The notes under the pieces are model-generated. The model had not been told where the DNA came from and searched no databases. It worked only from the letters and a program-made list of their open reading frames with translations. Source: Kineococcus siccus (GTDB lineage: Bacteria; Actinomycetota; Actinomycetes; Actinomycetales; Kineococcaceae). From it: a DNA stretch of 56,456 nucleotides. Below are positions 44,723 to 53,334 of this stretch, in pieces. The DNA is taken from assembly GCF_009906795.1 (NCBI RefSeq), contig NZ_JAAALN010000005.1:1-56456 (forward strand). The letters run 5' to 3'. How positions within the stretch are numbered: position 1 is the first letter of the stretch; each line of letters starts with the position of its first letter. Made by a program: the position numbers and the translations under genes.

Positions 44723-45712
44723 TCAGCCGCCCGGCCACACGGGGAACTCCAGCCCGTCGACCATCACCGGCTCCGCGGCGAGCAGGCCGTCGAGCACCGC
44801 GCGCCGCACGACCTCCGCGGCCGCGGCCTGCACGCGCACGAGGCTCGCGACCCGGGCCGCCCGTTCGGACGGCAGGGCCCGCGCACCGGTCGCCAGGGCG
44901 AACAGCGTGTCGCCGTCGGACATCGTGTGGACGGGGTCCAGGGCGCGGGCCAGGCCGTCGTGCGCGGTGGTGGCCGTCCGCGAGACCTCTGCCGGGTCCA
45001 GCCCCGCGTCGGTGGCGACGACCCCGATGGTCGTGTTGAGGGCGGGCGACCGACCCAGTGGCGGCGACGGGCCGGTCGCGCCCGGCGGCATCGGCAACCC
45101 CGCGGCGTTGACCACGACGAGGGCCGCGACCACCACACCCTCCTCGGCACCGTCCAGGCGCAGGGACGCGGTGCCGACGCCGCCCTTGAAGCGCCGGCCG
45201 ACCAGCGCGCCCGTGCCGGCGCCGACGACGCCGCGCCGCACCGTGGTCCCGTCCGGCGACGCCGCCGCGACCGCGGCCTCGTAGCCCGTGGCCTCGTCCG
45301 GGTGGGCGGTGAAGCGGCCGCCGCGGCCGAGGTCGAAGACGGCGGCCGCCGGCACGATCGGGACGACCTCCCCCGCACCGGGGCCGACGCGGAACCCGCG
45401 GCCCTGCTCGGCGCACCAGCGCTGGACGCCGTGCGCGGTCACGAGGCCGTAGGCGCTGCCCCCCGTGAGGACGACGGCGTCGACGGTCGGGACGAGCGTC
45501 CGCGGGTCGAGGGCGTCGGTCTCGTGGGTGCCGGGACCGCCGCCCCGCACGTCCACGCCGCCGACCGTGCCCGGGGGCGGGAGGACCACCGTCACGCCCG
45601 TCAGCCAGCCGTCGCCGCGCCGGGTGACCTGCCCCACCCGCACGCCCGGGACGTCGGTGATGCTGCCGGCCGAGGCCGGGAGGGCGTCGGCGGTGCTGGG
45701 GGAGTCGGGCAC
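44723..45712 (-). CDS. P1/DmpA-family N-terminal nucleophile peptidase
   Basis: An aminopeptidase/amidase of the S58 family, which matures by self-cleavage. It shows ITDVPGVRVGQVTRRGDGWLTGVTVVL at the start, GGPGTHETDALDPRTLVPTVDAVVLTGGSAYGL, GATGYEAAVAAAS-like and RRFKGGVGTAS segments, and the scissile site ALN|TTIGVVATDA (Asn226-Thr227), where Thr227 becomes the nucleophile. The Thr in place of the Ser of Ochrobactrum DmpA matches the mycobacterial Rv1333 branch. It has 329 residues from GTG 45712, the position at which the conserved protein begins; a longer reading adds a low-complexity Ser/Arg/Pro leader. Substrate unknown. Confidence 0.9.
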   Translation of the reverse strand: MPDSPSTADALPASAGSITDVPGVRVGQVTRRGDGWLTGVTVVLPPPGTVGGVDVRGGGPGTHETDALDPRTLVPTVDAVVLTGGSAYGLVTAHGVQRWCAEQGRGFRVGPGAGEVVPIVPAAAVFDLGRGGRFTAHPDEATGYEAAVAAASPDGTTVRRGVVGAGTGALVGRRFKGGVGTASLRLDGAEEGVVVAALVVVNAAGLPMPPGATGPSPPLGRSPALNTTIGVVATDAGLDPAEVSRTATTAHDGLARALDPVHTMSDGDTLFALATGARALPSERAARVASLVRVQAAAAEVVRRAVLDGLLAAEPVMVDGLEFPVWPGG

Positions 45713-45909
45713 GGGCTCAGCCGACCCCGCGCCGGTCGCCGGTGTCAACGACCGCGCGGCACGGCGGGTGCCACAGCTCACGTTGCGCCCGGTCCGGGGC
45801 GGCGGGTAAGACGGCACTGACGGCGTCGCACCCGACCGGACGGCGTCGCGGGCTCGGCCCGGTGGGACCTCCGGGGTCCCGGGACCAGGGCGGAGACGAG
45901 CGGGGGCAC

Positions 45910-47010
45910 GTGGAGCGACTGATCGCCGACAGCCTGCGGGCGGGCGACCCGGCGGCGGACGCCGTGGCCGAGGAGGTCGCCGCCCGCCCGGCGACGCGCG
46001 GCGAGCTCGAGGCCGCTCTGCGGGGTGACGCCGCGGCGCTGCGCGGGGCGTCGGCCGCGGTCCGCGCGCTCGTCGAGGAGTCCGAGGCGGCCGTGCGCAG
46101 CGTGGACGACGAGGTCCACGACCGGGACTCGCGGCCCTTCTTCACGATCTCGCTGTCGGGCCACGCGTTCGACCTCGGCACGGGCGCGCTCATCGACTCC
46201 TACCGGCCGCCGCGCAGCGCCGAGCTGCTCGTGAGCACCGGACGGCTGACGGAGAGCGTCCTGGAGCGGCTGCGCGAGACGGCCCGCTGGGTGAGCCAGG
46301 TCATGGTCCCGGGCTGGTTGCGCCCCGGGCAGCCGGGGTTCGTCGCGACCGTGGGCATCCGCGTCGTGCACGCCCTCGTCCGCCGCGGGGCGTTGCGCCG
46401 CAACCCCTCCACCGACCACCTCCCCGTCAGCCAGCTCGAGATGGCCCGCACCTGGCTGGACTTCACCTACGTCGCGATGCAGGCGGACCAGGCCCTCGGG
46501 CTGGACCTGACGCCGGCGGAGCAGCACTCGGTGTACCGGTACTGGCAGCCCGTGGGCCGGCTGCTGGGCGTCGACGCGCGGCTCATCGGCGACGTCACCG
46601 ACGCGGCCTCCGCGCGCCGGCTCCTCCACCGCGTCGACGGCGCCTTCGGGCCACCCTCGGAGGACTCCCGGCGGCTGACGTCCGCCGCCCTGACGGCCAT
46701 CTCGGGCGAGCTGCCCTCGATCAGCCTGGTCAACGCCCCGCTCGCGCGGGTGCTCGTGCGGACCGTCGCGCGGCGCATGCAGGGCCCGGAGCTCGCCGAC
46801 GTCCTGGGCATCCCCCGCACGGGCCTGCTCCAGCTGGGGGTGCCGCCGGCTGTGGCGGCGATCCGCGCGTACCGGGCGGTCCAGCGGCGGCGCCCGCGCG
46901 CGTGGGACCGCGCGATCGAGGCGAACATCGCGATCGCCCGGGACTTCGGCCTCGGGGCCCCGGGCTCCGCGGCCCCGTTCGAGCGAGCGGTCCCGCAGAC
47001 GCCGTCCTGA
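45910..47010 (+). CDS. Oxygenase MpaB/DUF2236 family protein
   Basis: A member of the DUF2236/MpaB family that includes latex-clearing protein and fungal MpaB, b-type haem oxygenases. Several family segments are present: SYRPPRSAELLVSTGRLTESVLERLRETARWVSQVM, GFVATVGIRVVHALVRRG with the probable haem-ligand His, QLEMARTWLDFTYVAMQA and YRYWQPVGRLLGVD. A C-terminal helical part contains LARVLVRTVARRMQGPELADVLGIP. It has 366 residues and no signal peptide, unlike latex-clearing proteins. I start at GTG 45910; 56 codons of low-complexity text lie upstream in frame. Its substrate is unknown, and haem binding is inferred from family. Confidence 0.82.
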   Translation: MERLIADSLRAGDPAADAVAEEVAARPATRGELEAALRGDAAALRGASAAVRALVEESEAAVRSVDDEVHDRDSRPFFTISLSGHAFDLGTGALIDSYRPPRSAELLVSTGRLTESVLERLRETARWVSQVMVPGWLRPGQPGFVATVGIRVVHALVRRGALRRNPSTDHLPVSQLEMARTWLDFTYVAMQADQALGLDLTPAEQHSVYRYWQPVGRLLGVDARLIGDVTDAASARRLLHRVDGAFGPPSEDSRRLTSAALTAISGELPSISLVNAPLARVLVRTVARRMQGPELADVLGIPRTGLLQLGVPPAVAAIRAYRAVQRRRPRAWDRAIEANIAIARDFGLGAPGSAAPFERAVPQTPS

Positions 47011-47061
47011 CCCGCCGCCCGGCGGTACCTGCACCCGGCACGGCGGGAGCCGCGTGGTGGA

Positions 47062-47391
47062 ATGACGCCCGTGGTCAGGGCCCTCGTCACCGCCGCCTCG
47101 GCGAGCTACACCGCCAACTGCGCCCTGGGTCTCGCGGTCGCCACCCACCGCCTGGACACGTCGCGGGCGCGCTGGGTGCACCACGCCGTCTACGTCGCGA
47201 CCGTGACCCTGTCGCTCGCGGCGGCGGCGGCGCTGCTGCGCACCCGTGACCGCGCCCTGCTGACGCTGCTCCCCGCCGCGCTGCCCCTCGCGGCGATCCC
47301 GCACGTGTCGGCCCGCACGCGCGGGCACGTCGTCCTGGCGCTGACCGCGGCTCCCGCGTACGCGGCCACCCTGCGTTCCGTGCGGGCCTGA
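47062..47391 (+). CDS. Small multi-pass membrane protein of unknown function
   Basis: 109 residues with three to four hydrophobic segments (ALVTAASASYTANCALGLAVA, HHAVYVATVTLSLAAAAALL, LLTLLPAALPLAAIPHV, HVVLALTAAPAYAATL), short loops and a positively charged C-terminus. No family recognised. It is encoded 51 bases after the oxygenase and 3 bases before the nitroreductase start, so it is probably part of that transcript. The ATG start at 47062 follows a GGTGGAATG-like stretch without a strong ribosome site. Confidence 0.65.
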   Translation: MTPVVRALVTAASASYTANCALGLAVATHRLDTSRARWVHHAVYVATVTLSLAAAAALLRTRDRALLTLLPAALPLAAIPHVSARTRGHVVLALTAAPAYAATLRSVRA

Positions 47392-47394
47392 ACC

Positions 47395-48186
47395 GTGGAG
47401 CTCCTGGAGGCGATCCGGCGCCGGCGCACGACCAACGGGGCGTTCCTGCCCGACCCCGTCTCCGCCGAGCACCAGCGGCTGCTCGTGGAGGTCGCGGGCC
47501 GGGCCCCCTCGCAGCTGAACAGCCAGCCGTGGCGGTTCGTGCTCGTCGAGGACCCCGCGACGATCGGGGCCGTGGCCGCGATCAGCGGCGACGCCATGAC
47601 CGAGGCGATGGCGGGCGGGACGTTCTTCGAGCGCTACAAGCGGTACTTCCGCTTCAGCGCCGCGGAGATGGAGCGGACCCGCTCGGGCATGCTGTTCGAC
47701 CGGCTGCCCGCACCGCTGCGCCCCTTCACCCGCCAGGTGTTCACCCGCAGCGGGCAGCGGCTCGTGAACACCCTGCGGGTCCCGCAGACCCTGGGGGAGG
47801 AGAACCGGCGGCTCGTCGCGGGTTCCCCCCTGCTGCTGGGGGTCCTGCTCGACCGCGCCGAGTACCGGCCCGGGGAGCTGTCCTCGTTCTACTCGCTGTT
47901 CAGCATGGGCGCCGCCATGGAGAACTTGTGGCTGACGACGACCGAGGTCGGGCTGGGGATCCAGTTCGTCTCGTTCCCCATGGAGGTGCCCGGCGCCTGG
48001 GCGCGGATCGAGGCCCTGCTCCGCGTGCCGGACGACCTCGAGCTCATGGCCGTCTACCGGATCGGCTACGTGCCGCCCGAGGAGCGGCGCCCGGCCATCG
48101 ACTGGTCGAGCCACCACCGCAAGCGGCTGTCCCAGTATGTGTTCCGCGAGACGTGCGACCAGGCGCAGGAGGGGTGGGACGAGTGA
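47395..48186 (+). CDS. Nitroreductase-family protein
   Basis: An FMN-dependent oxidoreductase-like protein. The N-terminal [53 protein letters not shown] contains the Arg-rich FMN phosphate-binding motif and the [10 protein letters not shown] loop (family: A-P-S-x-x-N-x-Q-P-W). The C-terminal FMN motif lies in [23 protein letters not shown]. An insert of about 65 residues ([36 protein letters not shown]…) between them is longer than in simple NfsB-type enzymes. It has 263 residues. GTG start three bases after the preceding gene; stop overlaps the aldolase start (GTGA). The substrate is not inferable. Confidence 0.88.
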   Translation: MELLEAIRRRRTTNGAFLPDPVSAEHQRLLVEVAGRAPSQLNSQPWRFVLVEDPATIGAVAAISGDAMTEAMAGGTFFERYKRYFRFSAAEMERTRSGMLFDRLPAPLRPFTRQVFTRSGQRLVNTLRVPQTLGEENRRLVAGSPLLLGVLLDRAEYRPGELSSFYSLFSMGAAMENLWLTTTEVGLGIQFVSFPMEVPGAWARIEALLRVPDDLELMAVYRIGYVPPEERRPAIDWSSHHRKRLSQYVFRETCDQAQEGWDE

Positions 48187-48953
48187 GCGGGATCTCCGCG
48201 GGAGTTCCGGAGGCCGAACCGCTGCTCGGGGGGTGGTCGATGCTCCGGTCGCCGGCCGTCGCAGCCCTGCTGGCGGCCTCGGGCGTCGACTGGATCTGCC
48301 TCGACGCCCAGCACGGTGAGCACGACGACGCCTCGGTGCTGGACGTCTGCAGCCGCCGCCACGACGGCGTCCGGGTCCTGGTCCGGCCGCCGTCCAACGA
48401 CGCCGCGTGGATCGGGCGCGCCCTGGACGCCGGCGCCGACGGGGTGGTCGTGCCGATGGTCGACAGCGCGGCCGACGCGCGCGCCGCGGTGCACGCGTGC
48501 CGCTACCCCCCGCTGGGCGGGCGCAGCTGGGGGCCGCTGGGCGGGCTGCACGCTCGCCCCGTCCCGGCGGCGGACGCGGCGAACCGGGCCGTCAGCGTCG
48601 CGGTGATGGTCGAGACGGCGGCGGCCCTTGCGGTGGTCGACGACATCGCCGCCACCCCCGGCGTCGACGAGGTGTTCGTGGGTCCCTTCGACCTCTCGCT
48701 CACCCTCGGCCGCGACGTCGACGACCTCGTCGCGGACCCGGCGGCCGACGCGCCCCTGCGCCGGGTCGTCGCGGCCTGCGCCCGCGCCGGCGTGCGGGCG
48801 GCGGCGTTCGGCGCGACCGCCGACCGCAGCAGCGCGCTCCTCGACCTCGGGTTCACCTCGGTGGTCGTGACCACGGACGCGGCGGCGCTGTCGCTGGGCG
48901 CCGCGTCGGTCGTGACGGCCGTCCGCCGCGGTGCGCGGGCCGCCGGGGGCTGA
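48183..48953 (+). CDS. HpcH/HpaI aldolase family protein
   Basis: A pyruvate-dependent class II aldolase of the HpcH/HpaI type, which reversibly splits hydroxy-oxo acids using a divalent metal. The barrel begins [37 protein letters not shown] (His as general base). It continues with [54 protein letters not shown], the metal-binding Glu in [37 protein letters not shown] and a final Asp. It has 256 residues, normal. The start overlaps the nitroreductase stop by four bases, so the pair is co-translated, perhaps in breakdown of an aromatic or sugar-acid compound (inference only). Confidence 0.9.
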   Translation: MSGISAGVPEAEPLLGGWSMLRSPAVAALLAASGVDWICLDAQHGEHDDASVLDVCSRRHDGVRVLVRPPSNDAAWIGRALDAGADGVVVPMVDSAADARAAVHACRYPPLGGRSWGPLGGLHARPVPAADAANRAVSVAVMVETAAALAVVDDIAATPGVDEVFVGPFDLSLTLGRDVDDLVADPAADAPLRRVVAACARAGVRAAAFGATADRSSALLDLGFTSVVVTTDAAALSLGAASVVTAVRRGARAAGG

Positions 48954-48988
48954 CCCGGGCACCGCCGCCGTGCGGCAGGATCGGGCGC

Positions 48989-49942
48989 ATGGACAGCACC
49001 CCCTTCTTCCTCGACTGCGACACCGGCATCGACGACTCGCTCGCCCTCGCCTACCTCGTGGCGACGCCGGGGGTGGACCTCGTCGGGGTCGGCGCCGTGA
49101 GCGGGAACCTGTCCGCGGCCGGTGGCGCCCGGAACACCAGCGACCTGCTGCACCTGCTGGGCCGCCCCGAGGTGCCCGTCGCCGTCGGTGCGCACGACCC
49201 CCTCAGCCACCCCTTCGCGGGCGGCGCCCCGCACGTGCACGGGCGCAACGGGATCGGGGACGTCCAGCTCGCCACGTCGCCGACCCCGCTCCGGGGCGAG
49301 TCGGCCGCGGAGATGCTGGTGCGACTGGCCCGCGAGCACGAGGGCCGCCTGCGCGTCCTCGCGATCGGTCCCTTCACGAACCTCGCGCTGGCGCTGCGCC
49401 TGGAACCGGAACTGCCGAGGCTGGTGCGCGACGTCACCGTCATGGGAGGTGCGGCCCTGGCCCCCGGCAACGTGAGCCCCGTCGCGGAGGCCAACGTCGC
49501 GAACGACCCCGAGGCCGCGCACGCGGTGTTCTCGGCCGGCTGGGACCTCACGATGGTGGGGCTCGACGTGACCATGCAGCACCGCTTCGAGGAGCGGCAC
49601 CGGGAGGCGCTGCTCGCCGCGGGAACTCCCGCGACCACGGCACTGGCGCGGATGCTGGAGTTCTACTTCGCCTTCTACACGCCGATCTTCGGGCGGCCGT
49701 CGGCGGCGCTGCACGACCCGCTCGCCGTGGCCGTCGCCGCCGGGGGCGCGACACCCACCTCGGCGCCGCGGGTCCCCGTCGTCGTCGACCACACGGACGG
49801 ACCCGGTCGGGGACAGACGATCGCGGACCTGCGGGCCCTCTACACGGGCTTCGCCGAGGAGCGGCGCGGTGGCGCGCGCGTCGTCCTGTCGATCGCGGAG
49901 GACTTCGGCGACGTCCTGCTCGACCGCCTGCTGACGCTCTAG
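48989..49942 (+). CDS. Nucleoside hydrolase (IunH family)
   Basis: Cleaves the N-glycosidic bond of ribonucleosides to release base and ribose. It carries the calcium motif DCDTGIDD at residues 9-16, the AVSGNLSAAGGARNTSDLLHLLGRPEVPVAVG segment, GPFTNLALALRLEPEL, VMGGAALAPGNVSPVAEANVANDPEAA and the active-site His in LHDPLAVAVAAG. It has 317 residues, typical. ATG at 48989; CAGGAT seven bases upstream could be a weak leaderless -10. Its stop overlaps the stop of the convergent flavin reductase gene. A purine permease (51773-53248) lies nearby, so purine salvage is plausible. Base specificity is not predictable. Confidence 0.93.
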   Translation: MDSTPFFLDCDTGIDDSLALAYLVATPGVDLVGVGAVSGNLSAAGGARNTSDLLHLLGRPEVPVAVGAHDPLSHPFAGGAPHVHGRNGIGDVQLATSPTPLRGESAAEMLVRLAREHEGRLRVLAIGPFTNLALALRLEPELPRLVRDVTVMGGAALAPGNVSPVAEANVANDPEAAHAVFSAGWDLTMVGLDVTMQHRFEERHREALLAAGTPATTALARMLEFYFAFYTPIFGRPSAALHDPLAVAVAAGGATPTSAPRVPVVVDHTDGPGRGQTIADLRALYTGFAEERRGGARVVLSIAEDFGDVLLDRLLTL

Positions 49943-50550
49943 GGCCGGGACCGCCGGTCCGCGTACGGCGTGCGGGTGATCTCCCGCAGCTCACCCACGA
50001 GGCTCCACTGGTCCCGGCCGAGCCGGGCCAGGGGTTCCAGCCGCCGCACGTCGGGCAGCCCGTCGTCGCTCAGGACGTCGGTGGCGACCGCCGCGTGCAC
50101 GACGCGGCCGAACACGACCGTGCTGTCACCGAGCAGGACCGTGCTGTGCAGCACGCACTCGAACGCGATCGGGGACCCGGCGACGCGCGGCGGCGCCACC
50201 CGCAGGCTCGGCTCGCGCGCCACGCCGACCTCGTCGAACTCGCTCAGCCCCGCCGGGAAGTCCGTCCCGGTCGCGTTGACCTGCTCGAACAGCGCCTCGG
50301 GCGCGAGGTTCACGACGAACTCGCGGGTCTCCTCGACGTTGCGCAGGGTGTCCTTGCGGCCGACGGACGTGAACTGCAGGACCGGGGGATCGACCGAGGA
50401 CACGGTGTAGAAGGAGTGCGGCGCCAGGTTGTCGACGCCGGCGGCCGACCGCGTCGAGACCCACGCGATGGGCCGCGGCACGACGGCGGCGGTCATGAGG
50501 CGGTAGAACGCCGCCGGCCCGACGGTCTGCGGGTCGATGTCGGTGCGCAC
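49939..50550 (-). CDS. Flavin reductase-like/FMN-binding protein
   Basis: A split-beta-barrel FMN-binding protein of the flavin reductase-like family. It shows FYRLMTAAVVPRPIAWVSTRSAAGVDNLAPHSFYTVSSVDPPVLQFTSVGRKDTLRNVEETREFVVNLAPE, the standard pattern with PRPIAWVST and NLAPHSFY. Later come AFECVLHSTVLLGDSTVVFGRVVHAAVATDVL and the C-terminal LGRDQWSLVGE. This version (DUF447/YwrF-like) often lacks a defined partner. It has 203 residues from GTG 50550 (GGAG seven bases upstream). A longer in-frame reading from 50586 is Gly/Arg-rich and unlikely. Converges with the nucleoside hydrolase gene through a shared CTAG. Confidence 0.88.
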   Translation of the reverse strand: MRTDIDPQTVGPAAFYRLMTAAVVPRPIAWVSTRSAAGVDNLAPHSFYTVSSVDPPVLQFTSVGRKDTLRNVEETREFVVNLAPEALFEQVNATGTDFPAGLSEFDEVGVAREPSLRVAPPRVAGSPIAFECVLHSTVLLGDSTVVFGRVVHAAVATDVLSDDGLPDVRRLEPLARLGRDQWSLVGELREITRTPYADRRSRP

Positions 50551-50665
50551 GAGCAGCTCCTGGTCCTCGCCGGGGCGGCGCCAACCGCCTCCCGGGCCCA
50601 TCCTCGGGGACCGTCCCGGGCGCAGCGGCGGCGGGGTCGGCGGCCCCGCCGGCCGCACGGCCCGC

Positions 50666-51703
50666 TCACGTCAGCGGGAAGGGGGGGCGCCACCACGGCG
50701 GCGCACTGCTGAGCTCGACGCGGTCCACCCACTTCACCCACCAGAAGCCCCGGCGTCCGGGGGCCACGAGCCGCGCCGGGAAGCCGTGCAGCGCGCTGAG
50801 CGGCGCACCGCCCACGGCCGTCGCCAGCAGGAGCCGGTCGAGGTCGGTCAGCGGCAGCCGCGCGGAGTAGCCCGTGCGCGACGTCACCAGGACGCTGCGC
50901 GCCGAACCCCGGTCCGGCAGCAGCGCGGACAGGGGGACGCCGGTCCAGTCCTGCTCGGAGTACCAGCCCGAGGTGCAGTCGAGCGTGACCCGCCGGGTCG
51001 TCGAGAACGCGGCGAGCTCACCCAGGGCCAGGTGGCTGGTCCCGGCCGCGTCGGCCACCGCCAGCCGCCACGGCCCGGCGTCGACGGTCGGGGCGCGGTC
51101 GTCGAGCCAGCTCGTGGGCGGCAGCAGCGCCGGCACGAGGCGACCCGTCTCGACCGAGCCCGTGAACCGACGCCGGGCCCCCGGCAGCTCGAGCGCGGCG
51201 ACGGCGACCTCCGTGCCGCCCAGGCCGGCGACCGAGACGGCCCCCAGGACCCCGGCGCGCAGCGCGGTGCGGCGGGAGAGGTCGGTGCGGCGCGGCCGGG
51301 TGGGCCGGGCCAGGGCGTGCCAGTGGACGAGGGGGAGCACCACGAGCGCCCCGGCGATGTGCAACCACAGGATGCCGAGGTTGCCCACGCCGGTGACGAG
51401 GCCGGTGGCGGACGCGAGCCCGGTGAGCAGGGTGGTCGCGAGCAGGGCCGCCATGACCAGGGACAGCCACCGCGTCGACCGCGCCCGGCGCAGCCCCCGC
51501 GCGACCACGCGCCGCTTGTGCGGCAGCAGGGCCAGGACGGCCAGCGCGGCGACCCCGTGGGCCGAGGTCACCCACCACCCGCCGGGGGCTCCCGTGGCCT
51601 CGGACGCGGCCCCGGTGGCGTAGACCAGGAGCAGGACCACGAGCAGCGCGAGGTTGGTGCCGCGCGGGGTGAGCCACGGCCGGGCCGTGCGGTGCGCGTC
51701 CAC
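50666..51703 (-). CDS. Membrane-anchored molybdopterin-dependent oxidoreductase (sulfite oxidase-like) with cytochrome b561-like helices
   Basis: Two domains in one chain. The first 140 residues have about four helices (NLALLVVLLLVYATG, VTSAHGVAALAVLALL, WLSLVMAALLATTLLTGLA, WLHIAGALVVLPLVHWHALA) with His pairs that could hold b-type haem. A twin-arginine-like segment (RTDLSRRTALRAGVLGAVSVAGLGG) leads into a sulfite-oxidase-like molybdopterin domain of about 180 residues, with the molybdenum-ligand Cys in LDCTSGWYSEQDWTGVPLSALL and the C-terminal FPARLVAPGRRGFWWVKWVDRVEL. It has 345 residues from the GTG at 51703; the GTG at 51733 is an alternative. Substrate unknown. The Tat-like motif suits export through the TatAC encoded at 26101-27227. 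Confidence 0.87.
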   Translation of the reverse strand: MDAHRTARPWLTPRGTNLALLVVLLLVYATGAASEATGAPGGWWVTSAHGVAALAVLALLPHKRRVVARGLRRARSTRWLSLVMAALLATTLLTGLASATGLVTGVGNLGILWLHIAGALVVLPLVHWHALARPTRPRRTDLSRRTALRAGVLGAVSVAGLGGTEVAVAALELPGARRRFTGSVETGRLVPALLPPTSWLDDRAPTVDAGPWRLAVADAAGTSHLALGELAAFSTTRRVTLDCTSGWYSEQDWTGVPLSALLPDRGSARSVLVTSRTGYSARLPLTDLDRLLLATAVGGAPLSALHGFPARLVAPGRRGFWWVKWVDRVELSSAPPWWRPPFPLT

Positions 51704-51772
51704 CCCGACAGTGTCGCCCCCGGCGACCGGCACGGGGCCGTGGGACCCGATCCCGACGAGGCCGGTGCGCCG

Positions 51773-53248
51773 TCAGGCGCCGACGGCCTCCCGCAGCGGG
51801 TCGATGGCGAAGTAGACGACGAAGAGGGCCGCCGTCACCCACAGGATCGGGTGGACGGCGCGGGCCTTGCCGCGGACGACCTTGAGCACGACGTAGGAGA
51901 CGAAGCCCGCCCCGATGCCGGCGCTGATGGAGTACGTGAACGGCATGAGGACGATCGTGAGGAACGCCGGCAGCGCGATCTCGAAGTCGTCCCAGTCGAT
52001 CCCCTTGACCTGGGTCATCATGAGGAAGCCGACGACGACGAGCGCGGGCGTCGCGGCCTCGTACGGCACGATCGAGACGACGGGCGCGAGGAACGTCGCG
52101 AGCAGGAACGCGATGCCCGTCACCACGCTCGCGAGGCCCGTCCGGGCGCCTTCACCCACACCGGTGGCGGACTCGATGTAGCTGGTGTTGCTGGAGACGC
52201 CGCTCGCGCCGCCCGCGGCCGCCGCGATCGAGTCGACGACCAGGATGCGCCGCATGCGCGGGGGGTTGCCCTCGGCGTCCAGCAGGTCGCCCTCCTTGCC
52301 GATCGCGACCATCGTCCCCATCGTGTCGAAGAAGTCGGCGAGCAGGAGCGTGAAGACGAGCAGCACGACGCTGACCGCGCCGATGCGGCTGAAGGAACCC
52401 AGCAGGTCGAACTGGCCGAGCAGCGAGAAGTCCGGGCGCGCGATCCACGTGTCCGGCAGCGCAGGCACGTTCAGGCCCCAGGCCCGGGGGTCGCGCACCT
52501 CGCCGTCGGCGCCGAGCCGCGGGCCCAGCCGGGCGACCGCCTCGACGACGACGGCCAGCACCGTGGCCACGACGATCCCCGCCAGGATCGCGCCGCGCAC
52601 GCCCCGCGCCATCAGCACGACCGTCAGCAGCAGCCCCGCGACGAAGACGAGCGTCGGCCAGCCGGCGAGGAAACCCCCGATGCCCAGGGTCAGGGGCGTA
52701 CCGCTGCCGGCCCGCACGAAACCGGCGTCGACGAGACCGACGATCGTGATGAACAGGCCGATGCCGACGCTGATCGCCGTCTTCAGCTGGGCCGGAACGG
52801 CGTGGAACACCGCCTCCCGGAAACCGGTCAGGACGAGGACCAGGATGATCAGGCCCTCGATCACGACGAGCCCCATGGCGTCGGCCCACGTCATGTCCGG
52901 CAGCGCGGCGACGCTGAAGGCGACGAAGGCGTTGAGCCCCAGGCCCGTGGCGAGCGCGAGCGGGTAGTTGGCCAGGACGCCCATGAGGATCGTCATCACC
53001 CCCGCGACCAGCGCGGTGGCCGCGGCCACGGCCGCCAGATCGGGCGCGCTGCCCCCGCCGAGGAAGGAACCCGTCCCGTCCTGCTGCGTGCCGATGATGA
53101 GCGGGTTCAGCACCACGATGTACGCCATCGTGAAGAACGTCGCGAGCCCGCCGCGGACCTCGCGGGCCACGGTGGACCCGCGTTCGGTGATCTGGAAGAA
53201 GCGGTCGAGCGCTCCGCGGGAGCGCAGCGGAGGAGTCTGGGTGGCCAT
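51773..53248 (-). CDS. AzgA-type NCS2 purine (guanine/hypoxanthine) permease
   Basis: A proton-coupled nucleobase importer with 12-14 helices. Family signatures include RGGLATFFTMAYIVVLNPLI (residues 33-52), ALATGLGLNAFVAFSV, FREAVFHAVPAQLKTAISVGIGLFITIVGLVDAGFV, LLLADFFDTMGTMVAIGKEGDLLD, ASGVSSNTSYIESATGVGEGARTGLASVVTG and the C-terminal PFTYSISAGIGAGFVSYVVLKV. The Asp/Ser/Asn residues of the TGVGEGARTG region are those of AzgA transporters. It has 491 residues. The ATG start at 53248 has GAGGTG six bases upstream. The purine link with the nucleoside hydrolase is positional. Confidence 0.94.
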   Translation of the reverse strand: MATQTPPLRSRGALDRFFQITERGSTVAREVRGGLATFFTMAYIVVLNPLIIGTQQDGTGSFLGGGSAPDLAAVAAATALVAGVMTILMGVLANYPLALATGLGLNAFVAFSVAALPDMTWADAMGLVVIEGLIILVLVLTGFREAVFHAVPAQLKTAISVGIGLFITIVGLVDAGFVRAGSGTPLTLGIGGFLAGWPTLVFVAGLLLTVVLMARGVRGAILAGIVVATVLAVVVEAVARLGPRLGADGEVRDPRAWGLNVPALPDTWIARPDFSLLGQFDLLGSFSRIGAVSVVLLVFTLLLADFFDTMGTMVAIGKEGDLLDAEGNPPRMRRILVVDSIAAAAGGASGVSSNTSYIESATGVGEGARTGLASVVTGIAFLLATFLAPVVSIVPYEAATPALVVVGFLMMTQVKGIDWDDFEIALPAFLTIVLMPFTYSISAGIGAGFVSYVVLKVVRGKARAVHPILWVTAALFVVYFAIDPLREAVGA

Positions 53249-53334
53249 GCGAGCACCTCGTGCGTCGGCGTGCGGGGGACGGCCGCGACGTCGAGGCCGC
53301 CCCGGATCCTGCCAGACGCCCGGGGCGGGCGCCG

